Source: Limisphaerales bacterium (GTDB taxonomy: Bacteria; Verrucomicrobiota; Verrucomicrobiia; Limisphaerales; UBA11358). Taken from it: DNA of 6,372 bases. Position numbers and translations under genes: made by a program. Shown piece after piece: positions 1 to 4,854 of this stretch; the stretch's first letter is position 1, and the number at the start of each line of letters is the position of its first letter. Below the pieces are notes generated by a model. The model was not told the origin of the DNA and made no database searches. It saw only the letters and a program-made list of their open reading frames with translations. The stretch covers positions 5,562 to 11,933 of the forward strand of contig PKZR01000045.1 of assembly GCA_003133815.1 (NCBI GenBank), written 5' to 3'.

Positions 1-62
1 CACTTCCCGCATCCTGGGCTTGAATTCCGCTTGTCAGAAACGAATCCCGGTTCGGGGGTATT

Positions 63-85
63 CACCCCATAGAACTACACCCCAT
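63..85. repeat. 8-bp direct repeat upstream of the PEP-CTERM gene
   Basis: CACCCCAT occurs at 63-70 and again at 78-85, exactly 15 bases apart. The first copy also forms the right arm of a small hairpin (GGGGT 55-59 with ACCCC 64-68, four-base loop). A competing hairpin joins 42-49 to 53-63. The 1-156 stretch holds no convincing gene. The repeat could be a regulator site or a 5' leader structure for the gene at 195, but the copies are short and chance is possible. Confidence 0.3.
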
Positions 86-144
86 GGTTCCATTACGCCA
101 TTTGGCTATTCTCCAGTATGAATTTTAAGAGAATCATTCAGTTT

Positions 145-148
145 GGAG
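145..148 (+). promoter_or_regulatory. Shine-Dalgarno site of the 13-codon leader ORF
   Basis: GGAG is followed by eight bases and then ATG at 157, which is ideal spacing. By contrast, no purine-rich site lies just ahead of the ATG at 195, which starts the recognisable PEP-CTERM protein. This suggests ribosomes load here and reach the larger gene by coupling. Confidence 0.5.
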
Positions 149-156
149 AAAATCAA

Positions 157-198
157 ATGTCGCAGATGACAGTTGTTGCACGCCCGAATCAAATATGA
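157..198 (+). CDS. Possible 13-residue leader peptide, coupled to the PEP-CTERM gene
   Basis: ATG at 157 opens a 13-codon frame (MSQMTVVARPNQI) ending in TGA at 196-198. That stop overlaps the ATG of the next gene (195-197) in an ATGA junction, the classic arrangement for coupled re-initiation. A GGAG site stands eight bases upstream, while the downstream start has no visible ribosome site of its own. The peptide matches no leader I know: there is no run of one amino acid to suggest attenuation, and no Cys, Trp or His cluster. It may simply be a loading platform for ribosomes. A frame this short can occur by chance; the combination of site, spacing and overlap is what supports it. Confidence 0.4.
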   Translation: MSQMTVVARPNQI

Positions 199-917
199 AA
201 TCGCGCGCACAAGTCATCTCCACATTTCTGGCCATAACCCTCCTGCCCGCCGGGTTGATCGCGGAAGCGCAAGGCATCATCAGCACCTTTCCCTCAGGTG
301 GCGGCAGCGGTGGCATGTATATCGGCACCGACGCCCCCGGCAACTTCGAGGGAGGAGCCGTGGCGTTCACCCCCGAGCAGAATTACACTCTGACCAGCGC
401 CTCCGTAGGGCTGTCCGGCTACGATGGCTCCTACGGTCAACTGGCCAGTTTGAGCATCTTTTCGGATTTGTCCCAGCCATACAGTACATCCATGCCAGAC
501 CAGCCGGGCCAATTGCTCGTCAGCGGCACGGTGGCGCCCAATGACGGGTCCGAGGCCACTTTCACGGTAAATTTTGCCGGAGGCGTGAATCTGGCTGCCA
601 ATTCCATTTACTGGCTGTTCGTTCAGGACACTTCGCCCAATGGCTGGGAGGCTCCCAACGGCTTCAACTGGATTGTTGGCGGCGATGCATCCGGCGCGGC
701 GGCTTACGACGGCTCCGAAGCATTCATTGTCAGCGGTTTTTCCCCCATCAGTGATCCTCCCGCGTTCGGCATTGACGCAACGCCGATGTCTGTCCCCGAA
801 CCATCTTCTTATAAACTGATGGGCGCGGCGGCGCTGGCCGGTTTGATGGTTTCAGGTTGGCGCCGGGCTGCAACGCGTCGGGCTTTGCATCAAAGTGGAC
901 GCCATAATGAAGGCTGA
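195..917 (+). CDS. PEP-CTERM sorting domain protein, secreted
   Basis: A 240-residue exported protein. Residues 1-25 look like a Sec signal peptide: basic start, hydrophobic core, and a likely cleavage site after AEA. The body (about 27-195) is rich in Gly, Ser and Asp and reads as beta-sandwich. Its pattern of a sensor-like strand region followed by AANSIYWLFVQD recalls the 'choice-of-anchor' modules common in PEP-CTERM proteins; that link is tentative. The C-terminus has VPEP at 200-203, a hydrophobic segment near 208-222 and an RR...RR cluster from 224. Together these are the tripartite signal cut by exosortase. Such proteins are processed at the inner membrane and handed to the outer surface or exopolysaccharide. 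Oddly, 11 residues (ALHQSGRHNEG) follow the basic cluster, where most family members stop. The ATG at 195 overlaps the stop of a leader ORF. No exosortase gene is in view. Confidence 0.85.
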   Translation: MKSRAQVISTFLAITLLPAGLIAEAQGIISTFPSGGGSGGMYIGTDAPGNFEGGAVAFTPEQNYTLTSASVGLSGYDGSYGQLASLSIFSDLSQPYSTSMPDQPGQLLVSGTVAPNDGSEATFTVNFAGGVNLAANSIYWLFVQDTSPNGWEAPNGFNWIVGGDASGAAAYDGSEAFIVSGFSPISDPPAFGIDATPMSVPEPSSYKLMGAAALAGLMVSGWRRAATRRALHQSGRHNEG

Positions 918-945
918 AATTACCGATCCTGTGGCTGTGTCCTGA
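907..945 (+). other. Short in-frame segment ending in TGA, upstream part of the 946-1182 frame
   Basis: ATG at 907, overlapping the end of the PEP-CTERM gene by 11 bases, reads MKAEITDPVAVS and meets TGA at 943-945. The same frame then stays open to the TAA at 1180-1182, giving a 91-codon reading frame with one internal TGA. The segment could be the true N-terminus of a small gene broken by a nonsense change, a recoded UGA, a sequencing error, or an unrelated frame. No strong ribosome site precedes 907. TGA serves as the ordinary stop of four other genes here, so a genome-wide change of code is not supported. Confidence 0.35.
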
Positions 946-956
946 TTTGACCCGGA

Positions 957-1003
957 GGAGACTGCCGACACTTTGTTGCACTTGCAGGTGCCCGGCAGTC
1001 TCC
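957..1003 (+). promoter_or_regulatory. 11-bp perfect hairpin 11 nt after the in-frame TGA
   Basis: GGAGACTGCCG (957-967) pairs perfectly with CGGCAGTCTCC (993-1003) across a 25-base loop. The loop holds a smaller GCAC/GTGC stem (978-981 with 988-991). No T-run follows, so it is not an intrinsic terminator. The left arm overlaps GGAGGAG (954-960), a strong Shine-Dalgarno-like sequence. That sequence could also pair with CTCCTCC at 1017-1023, so two exclusive structures are possible. Candidate roles are sequestering a ribosome site for a start near 973 or an element that recodes the UGA at 943. The pairing is seen directly; either role is inference. Confidence 0.5.
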
Positions 1004-1182
1004 AGTTCTTTGTGACCTCCTCCCGCGACGTGCTGGCAGGCCAGAACAAGGGCAACGAGCACAAACTTGGCGACTGGGGCTTTGAAGTCATCGCCTCGCC
1101 GGCGATGACACCCGAGGCCAAGGCCGCCGCCAAGGCGGCCCGCGCCGCGAAAAAAGCCGCGAAAGCCAAAACGGCGGTTTAA
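973..1182 (+). CDS. Small hypothetical protein with Ala/Lys-rich tail
   Basis: The frame is open from 946, just after a TGA, to TAA at 1180-1182. The first available start is TTG at 973, giving 69 residues; GTG at 988 is an alternative. I do not recognise the family. Residues 1-45 look like a compact folded segment (LHLQVPGSLQFFVTSS, then HKLGDWGFEVIAS). Residues from about 46 on are a TPEAKAAAKAARAAKKAAKAK-type tail, like the disordered basic tails of histone-H1-like or nucleic-acid-binding proteins; composition alone cannot prove binding. G/C-rich third positions support real coding, and a strong terminator 19 bases after the stop fits the end of a transcript. GGAGGAG at 954-960 sits 12 bases before TTG 973, rather far for a ribosome site. 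The protein may have lost its N-terminus (907-945) to a nonsense change. Confidence 0.5.
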   Translation: MLHLQVPGSLQFFVTSSRDVLAGQNKGNEHKLGDWGFEVIASPAMTPEAKAAAKAARAAKKAAKAKTAV

Positions 1183-1201
1183 GAAACACCTGCTGAATCA
1201 A

Positions 1202-1236
1202 AAACGGGACGACGTCAGTCGTCCCGTTTCTATTTG
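1202..1236 (+). terminator. Rho-independent terminator after the PEP-CTERM/small-protein unit
   Basis: AAACGGGACGAC (1202-1213) pairs perfectly with GTCGTCCCGTTT (1218-1229) around a GTCA loop: a 12-bp stem running into GTTTCTATTT. It lies 19 bases after the TAA at 1182. This marks the end of the transcript that starts upstream of 157 and supports reading 157-1182 as one unit. Confidence 0.9.
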
Positions 1237-1339
1237 CAGGCAATCAATGTCCGTCAGAACTGAAATCGTGATGGAGAACAATTTGATGCCCAAGCAACTG
1301 CCTCCTTTTTGCAGCGGCGGCAATTGTCACTCATTTGTA

Positions 1340-1363
1340 GCAATTTTCCCGTTGCAATTTTCC
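1340..1363 (+). repeat. 14-nt spaced tandem repeat upstream of the coiled-coil gene
   Basis: GCAATTTTCC occurs at 1340-1349 and 1354-1363. A weaker relative, TGTAG followed by ATTTTC, lies at 1371-1381 and resembles TGTAG/CAATTTTC at 1336-1348. The stretch between the terminator and the ATG at 1405 holds no convincing gene and no clear -35/-10 pair, so these repeats are its main feature. They could be tandem regulator sites or slippage debris. Confidence 0.4.
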
Positions 1364-1404
1364 GCTCTTCTGTAGATTTTCAACAGGCGGACATCTGTCC
1401 CGGC

Positions 1405-2055
1405 ATGAATAAATACTTGTCCATAATCCTAACACTGGCCTGCGCCGCGTTGGTTGTAGGCCTGATTGTCGTGAAACACGGCGACAATGCGCAGCACGAC
1501 ACCGACACGAGCTCGATCAATGATTTGTCGAACCAGTTAAGTACGGCGCAGTCGCAGATCACAGCCGATGAGGAAACGATTCTAGTTTGTTCAAACAGCC
1601 TCGAAGCCACCTCCAACAGCCTCACGCAGGCATTGTCCGATTCGGCGGGGTTTTCAAACCATCTGTCTGAAGCCGAATCCATCATCGCACTGCAATCTGG
1701 CCAGATCACCAACCTGAACCGGCAGATGGCGGACTCGGCGACGGAAAACCAGTCTTTGAACCAGAACATTGTGGATTTGACCAACCAGATTGCCGGCCTC
1801 ACGAGCCGGATCACCCTGACGGAGACCAATCTGGCGCAGGCGAACAAGGATTATGCCCTTTTGGAAAACCGTTTGCGCATAGACGTGGGCGAGCGGCTGG
1901 TCATCGAGCGAAAATTCAACGACGTGTGGGAGCTTCAGTCTCAAATCGAGAATCTAAAGGCGAATCCAGTCCAGCAGATCTCCGCCGACAAGATCTATGC
2001 CGGCCTGGACGTGGAAGTGAGATCGAACTCATTCCATGTAATTGCCCCGAACTGA
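1405..2055 (+). CDS. Membrane-anchored coiled-coil protein
   Basis: A 216-residue protein of unknown function. Residues 4-23 form one clear transmembrane helix after MNK, with no lipobox and no good signal peptidase site, so the protein is probably anchored with its bulk in the periplasm. Residues about 38-188 are a long coiled coil, rich in Gln, Asn, Ser and Leu, with repeated NQL/NQI/SQI steps. The C-terminal part (RKFNDVWELQSQIENLK, then a short tail) resembles what I remember at the end of small verrucomicrobial coiled-coil proteins; I could not check this. The start at 1405 is chosen because the helix begins right after it. The frame is open back to 1309, but that extension looks non-coding. 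The ribosome site is poor (AGGCGG at 1385-1390, 14 bases away). Roles such as envelope spacer or division/secretion scaffold are guesses. Confidence 0.75.
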   Translation: MNKYLSIILTLACAALVVGLIVVKHGDNAQHDTDTSSINDLSNQLSTAQSQITADEETILVCSNSLEATSNSLTQALSDSAGFSNHLSEAESIIALQSGQITNLNRQMADSATENQSLNQNIVDLTNQIAGLTSRITLTETNLAQANKDYALLENRLRIDVGERLVIERKFNDVWELQSQIENLKANPVQQISADKIYAGLDVEVRSNSFHVIAPN

Positions 2056-2063
2056 TTACATCT

Positions 2064-2089
2064 CCCTCGCGTAATTTGCTGCGCGGGGG
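2064..2089. terminator. Hairpin between convergent genes, possible weak terminator
   Basis: CCCTCGCG (2064-2071) pairs with CGCGGGGG (2082-2089), with one G-T wobble and a ten-base loop. It lies in the 66-base gap between two convergent genes, where a two-way terminator is expected. Neither side has a T-run, so termination would depend on Rho or be weak. Confidence 0.35.
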
Positions 2090-2121
2090 CGGCGAAGATT
2101 GTTAACGCGGCAGAAATCTAG

Positions 2122-2679
2122 TTAATAATCCATCCCCAAAAAACGTCCGCGCGGCCCGACGCTGAAATTAAACGGTCTGCCATCTTTCCGGCCTAGAACA
2201 ACGAAAGGCAGGACACCCTTTTCTTTTACAAAGGATTTGTCAACGCGAAGAATCTTGCCGTCGCCGATCTGGTTCTTGATTGTTTTTTGCGCCGGAGCGG
2301 GGATTTCGTCCAAAACAACCTGCTCGCTGGACAAACTGCCGTCCAATTCAACCGTAAAACCATCCTCGCGGCCGTCTTTTGTCGTGAAGGTGACGTCGTA
2401 GTTGGTGGCGTCCTCAAAATTTTCATCAACGCTTTCCAGTTTGCCGTCGGCGATTTGCGCGGTGATTTTCTTGTTCACGGCATCCGGCGTTTCGCTCAGT
2501 GCCACTTCGGCGCTCTCAAGCGTTCCGTCGTCCGCGATGGTGTCCGTTTTTTCCTGCCCAACCTTGTTGGTGAAAACAACATCGTAATTCGTCTCCGTAT
2601 CATCAAGATTCTCATCGATCTCCTCAAGCGAGCCGTCGCCGACCAGTGATTTGATGGCGCTTTGTGCATTGGTGGACAT
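2122..2679 (-). CDS. Triple PepSY-like repeat protein, no signal peptide
   Basis: A 185-residue protein made of three related repeats of about 60 residues: 5-65, 66-127 and 128-185. Each begins with a helix ending in (G/A)DG, then a strand with VDEN or similar, a TNYDV-F-T strand, a DGRE-type turn and a closing DG-L strand. This is the layout of PepSY-like (beta-lactamase-inhibitor-protein-like) domains. Repeats 1 and 2 are strongly acidic; repeat 3 is basic and drifts from the pattern (GRKDGRPFNFSVGPRGRF). Most such proteins are exported, yet no signal peptide is visible here, which suggests a cytosolic role or a missed N-terminus. ATG at 2679 is preferred; TTG at 2700 would add seven residues and overlap the upstream stop (TTGA). 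The 17-base gap to the preceding gene suggests one operon. The PepSY-like call rests on pattern only. Confidence 0.7.
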   Translation of the reverse strand: MSTNAQSAIKSLVGDGSLEEIDENLDDTETNYDVVFTNKVGQEKTDTIADDGTLESAEVALSETPDAVNKKITAQIADGKLESVDENFEDATNYDVTFTTKDGREDGFTVELDGSLSSEQVVLDEIPAPAQKTIKNQIGDGKILRVDKSFVKEKGVLPFVVLGRKDGRPFNFSVGPRGRFLGMDY

Positions 2680-2696
2680 CTCGGCGAACCGGCCTT

Positions 2697-2915
2697 TCAA
2701 TGCGCGTATTCGAGAACTTCTTCTTCGCTGAAGAACACGTTGAACACCTGTTCCGCCGACATGCCGTCCAGTTCCAATACGTCGAACATAACCCAGACAT
2801 CTTTGTTGCCGGTGATGCGTTCAAGGGCTTTCAGATCATTAGTGCCACCCTGGCCGGAGAGGATTCGCCCTATCAACTCAATTGATTTTATTTTTTCTGA
2901 GTTGTTAAAAATCAT
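2697..2915 (-). CDS. Small hypothetical protein, 72 residues, first gene of a two-gene unit
   Basis: I do not recognise this protein. It is acidic, with no signal peptide or membrane segment. The N-terminal part (about 5-35) looks helical (EKIKSIELIGRILSG, then NDLKALERI). The rest carries a strand-like VWVMFDVLEL, then SAEQVFNVFFSEEEVLEYA, which reads as two short helices. It ends 17 bases before the ATG of the PepSY-like repeat gene, so the two are probably co-transcribed, with a promoter candidate at 2962-2989. There is no good ribosome site ahead of ATG 2915. Its product may act with the repeat protein, which is inference from position. A frameshifted fusion of the two is less likely: each has a self-contained fold pattern. 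Confidence 0.6.
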   Translation of the reverse strand: MIFNNSEKIKSIELIGRILSGQGGTNDLKALERITGNKDVWVMFDVLELDGMSAEQVFNVFFSEEEVLEYAH

Positions 2916-2961
2916 AAGTGGTAGGTTGGGTTACAAAGGAAACTTGAGGTCATTGCCACGG

Positions 2962-2989
2962 ATAATAGCTTGCGCGAGGTGCAGGGCAA
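2962..2989 (-). promoter_or_regulatory. Candidate sigma70-type promoter for the 2915/2679 unit
   Basis: Reading on the minus strand, TTGCCC (2989-2984) and TATTAT (2967-2962) are 16 bases apart. The -10 matches 5 of 6 consensus bases and the -35 matches 4 of 6. Transcription would start near 2955, leaving a leader of about 40 bases before ATG 2915. The -35 lies inside the TGCCCT/AGGGCA repeat, which hints at repression. Confidence 0.4.
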
Positions 2990-3005
2990 TCTGCCCTTTA
3001 GGGCA
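2983..3005. repeat. AGGGCA/TGCCCT inverted and direct repeat over a -35 box
   Basis: AGGGCA (2983-2988), TGCCCT (2992-2997) and AGGGCA (3000-3005) stand in a row. The middle element can pair with either neighbour, giving two exclusive six-base stems. On DNA it is a compact palindromic pair with a third half-site. It overlaps the -35 of the promoter candidate for the 2915 gene, the usual place for a repressor operator. The rest of 2916-3164 holds no gene I trust, only a small TTGGG/CCCAA hairpin at 3023-3039. Confidence 0.4.
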
Positions 3006-3164
3006 TGTCGCCATCATGAACATTGGGGATTTAACCCAAGGCAAACTCAATCAAACGTAAAGTTGCATATCTGGGCGATACGTCTGAACCATAATTCTGG
3101 GACTCAAAAAATCAAGATGACTGCACAAGCCCTTTGGGGAAGAATCGGCTAACCAACAACTCGG

Positions 3165-3533
3165 TCAGGCGCCTTTGAGGTGTAACTCGTTCATGTGGCG
3201 GATGCGGTCAGCGAGAACTTTCATCACGTGCGTGGCAAAAAAAGGATTTTGCTGGACGAGATGATTGAAGCGGCGCTGGTCAATCTTGGCGAGCTTGGAG
3301 GCTTCGCGTGCGACGACGGTGGCTACGCGCGGCGACTGGTCAATAAGGGCAAGTTCGCCAAGGATTGCTCCGCGCGTGGAATTCTCAAGCACCTTGTCGC
3401 CAACCATCACAATCATGGAGCCTTCGATGAGAACGAACATGCCGTCGGGCGCGTCGCCGGTCTTGAAGAGGTATTCGCCGGGCGCGAGATTCTTCGTGTT
3501 CGTTTCGTGTGCAAATAAATCAGCCGGATTCAT
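3165..3533 (-). CDS. Stand-alone cyclic-nucleotide-binding domain protein
   Basis: A 122-residue protein that is a single CNB (CRP-like cap) domain. After an N-terminal helix, PGEYLFKTGDAPDGMFVLIEG (18-38) is the classic start of the beta-roll. GELALIDQSPRVATVVA (59-75) is the phosphate-binding cassette, with the ribose-contacting Glu60 and the phosphate-contacting Arg69 both present. Residues about 85-118 form the closing helices. There is no helix-turn-helix, kinase or channel part, so it is a sensor module and not a CRP-type transcription factor; it would have to act on a partner. The ligand (cAMP, cGMP or c-di-GMP) cannot be read off. It lies 62 bases behind the PilT/PilU ATPase gene on the same strand, with a weak possible internal promoter (TTGCCG, 16 bases, TAATAT). 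ATG 3533 has no clear ribosome site. Confidence 0.85.
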   Translation of the reverse strand: MNPADLFAHETNTKNLAPGEYLFKTGDAPDGMFVLIEGSMIVMVGDKVLENSTRGAILGELALIDQSPRVATVVAREASKLAKIDQRRFNHLVQQNPFFATHVMKVLADRIRHMNELHLKGA

Positions 3534-3595
3534 AACTTGGAAATATTAGGTAACAATCGTGCGACGGCAAGAAACATATGGGTTGCAGAACGGGT

Positions 3596-4795
3596 TTAGT
3601 GATGAACCTTGTCAGGAGCCTTGCCCTGCTTGGCCTCGTTTTCCATCCTCAAGAAAGCGGTCATTGAATCGGCATTGATTGTTTTCCGTGGCTTGTGAAG
3701 GGACAGATTGTCGATGCGCTGGATCATTTTCATCTTGTTCGAGCTGTAAAGCAGCGCGGTTTCCTCGGTGATCATATCATTTTCGTAAGCCTTGAAGATG
3801 GACTGCTCAAAGCTGTGCCAGCCGTTGACGGTTCCTGCCTCGATGATGTCGTCCAGACGACGACCTTCGTTTTCGCCGAGCAGAATGGCTTCGCGTGTGC
3901 GGAGATTGCTGCCCATCATTTCCGTGACGAGCAGCCGGCTGCCGGAGATGGCGGGAACGAGGCGTTGGCTGATGATGTAACGCATGGAACCGGCAAGCCG
4001 TTCGCGCACCTGCTGTTCCTCCTCCACCCCGAACATGCCGATGATGCGGTTGATGGTGCTCGAGGCGCTGGTGGTGTGCAGGGTGCTGAAAACCAAATGG
4101 CCCGTTTCGCCGGCGTTGAGGACAATCTCCATGGTTTCCCGGTCGCGGATTTCCCCGATGAAGATGATTTTTGGCGCCTGCCTCATGGCGGCGCGCATGC
4201 CGCGGTGAAAACTGAAAAAGTCGCGTCCGAGTTCACGCTGGCTGAACGTGGACTTGATTGGCGTCAGCACAAATTCAATCGGGTCTTCCAGCGTGAGGAT
4301 GTGGATGTCCCGGGTCTTGTTGATTTCGTTGAGCATGGCAGCCATGGTGGTTGTCTTGCCCATGCCGGTGCCGCCGGTCACAAAGATGATGCCGTTCTTT
4401 TCCTTGATGATTTCACGGAAAGTTGATCCCAGGTTGAGCGAATCAAAAGTGGGAATCAGCGGCCTCAGGTGTCGCAAGACCATGGCGTGATTTCCGTTCT
4501 GAATGTAAATGTTGACGCGAAACCGGCAGGAGTTTCCGAGCGTGTAACCGCAGTCGCAGGAGCCGTGTTCCTTCAAGTCCTGGAGCAGGCGGGGATTTTT
4601 TCCAATAATGGCCATGGCCAGGCTCTCGATGCGCTCGCTCGTGAGTATGGTATCGAATTGCTCACGGACGAACGGTTTGAGATCGCCCTGGGACTCCACC
4701 TGCATCGGCCTGCCCACCACGAAAATCAAATCCGAAATACCATCGGCGCTTTGAACCATCGCGTCCAGCAACTGATCAAGATCTTCTTTGTTCAT
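3596..4795 (-). CDS. PilT/PilU-family type IV pilus retraction ATPase
   Basis: A 399-residue secretion ATPase of the hexameric type that disassembles type IV pili at the inner membrane and powers twitching. An N-terminal PAS-like region (SDLIFVVGRP, from 21) leads to the Walker A GGTGMGKTT (141-149, Lys147). Next come the Asp box LTLEDPIEF (167-175, Glu170), the Walker B IIFIGEIRD (210-218, Glu215) and the His box GHLVFSTLHTT (232-242, His233 and His240). The PilT motif AIRNLIRE is not kept: the matching region reads REAILLGENEGRRLDD (301-316), which points to a PilU-like or divergent member. Also odd are Lys209 where Asp usually precedes Walker B, and three cysteines (80, 82, 90). ATG 4795 is fixed by AGGAG eight bases upstream and a promoter just behind it; a longer frame to 4852 would run through that promoter. 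Confidence 0.92.
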   Translation of the reverse strand: MNKEDLDQLLDAMVQSADGISDLIFVVGRPMQVESQGDLKPFVREQFDTILTSERIESLAMAIIGKNPRLLQDLKEHGSCDCGYTLGNSCRFRVNIYIQNGNHAMVLRHLRPLIPTFDSLNLGSTFREIIKEKNGIIFVTGGTGMGKTTTMAAMLNEINKTRDIHILTLEDPIEFVLTPIKSTFSQRELGRDFFSFHRGMRAAMRQAPKIIFIGEIRDRETMEIVLNAGETGHLVFSTLHTTSASSTINRIIGMFGVEEEQQVRERLAGSMRYIISQRLVPAISGSRLLVTEMMGSNLRTREAILLGENEGRRLDDIIEAGTVNGWHSFEQSIFKAYENDMITEETALLYSSNKMKMIQRIDNLSLHKPRKTINADSMTAFLRMENEAKQGKAPDKVHH

Positions 4796-4803
4796 GATAA
4801 TTA

Positions 4804-4808
4804 CTCCT
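4804..4808 (-). promoter_or_regulatory. Ribosome binding site deciding the PilT/PilU start
   Basis: AGGAG on the minus strand, eight bases before ATG 4795. It is the best ribosome site in the window and rules for 4795 over the in-frame ATG at 4852. Confidence 0.85.
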
Positions 4809-4814
4809 GACCGC

Positions 4815-4842
4815 ATTATATTTTTTGCAATTGTCATGTCCA
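4815..4842 (-). promoter_or_regulatory. Strong sigma70-type promoter of the PilT/PilU gene
   Basis: On the minus strand TGGACA (4842-4837, 5 of 6 consensus) and TATAAT (4820-4815, perfect) are separated by 16 bases that include an A6 run. The expected start of transcription is near 4808, at or within the AGGAG site, so the leader would be only about 13 bases. Confidence 0.7.
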
Positions 4843-4854
4843 ACCGAAACAAAT

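Noticed and set aside
907..1182. Whole-genome reassignment of TGA as an explanation for the internal TGA
   Set aside because: TGA ends the genes at 917, 2055, 2697 and 3165, where the encoded families or gene layout end naturally.
1271..1375. 34-codon frame ahead of the coiled-coil gene
   Set aside because: It has no ribosome site, an unremarkable sequence, and runs through the repeat region. The two close cysteines (CSGGNC) are not enough to call a gene.
1309..1404. In-frame N-terminal extension of the coiled-coil protein
   Set aside because: It would place 32 non-conserved-looking residues before the membrane helix and would start within low-complexity upstream sequence. ATG 1405 sits right before the helix.
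2662..3060. 132-codon plus-strand frame over the small minus-strand genes
   Set aside because: It is antisense to the 2122-2679 and 2697-2915 genes, has no recognisable domain, and runs into non-coding sequence.
3101..3145. Possible minus-strand terminator after the CNB gene
   Set aside because: There is a six-T run on the minus strand and a tiny CCC/GGG stem, but they are about 18 bases apart and the stem is too weak.
3695..4426. 243-codon plus-strand frame inside the PilT/PilU gene
   Set aside because: It is the antisense shadow of a gene with complete Walker and His motifs. Its composition (runs of His, Asp, Ala) is typical of such shadows.
4796..4852. 19-residue N-terminal extension of the PilT/PilU ATPase
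   Set aside because: It reads through a near-consensus promoter and the AGGAG site, and PilT proteins begin close to the ATG at 4795.
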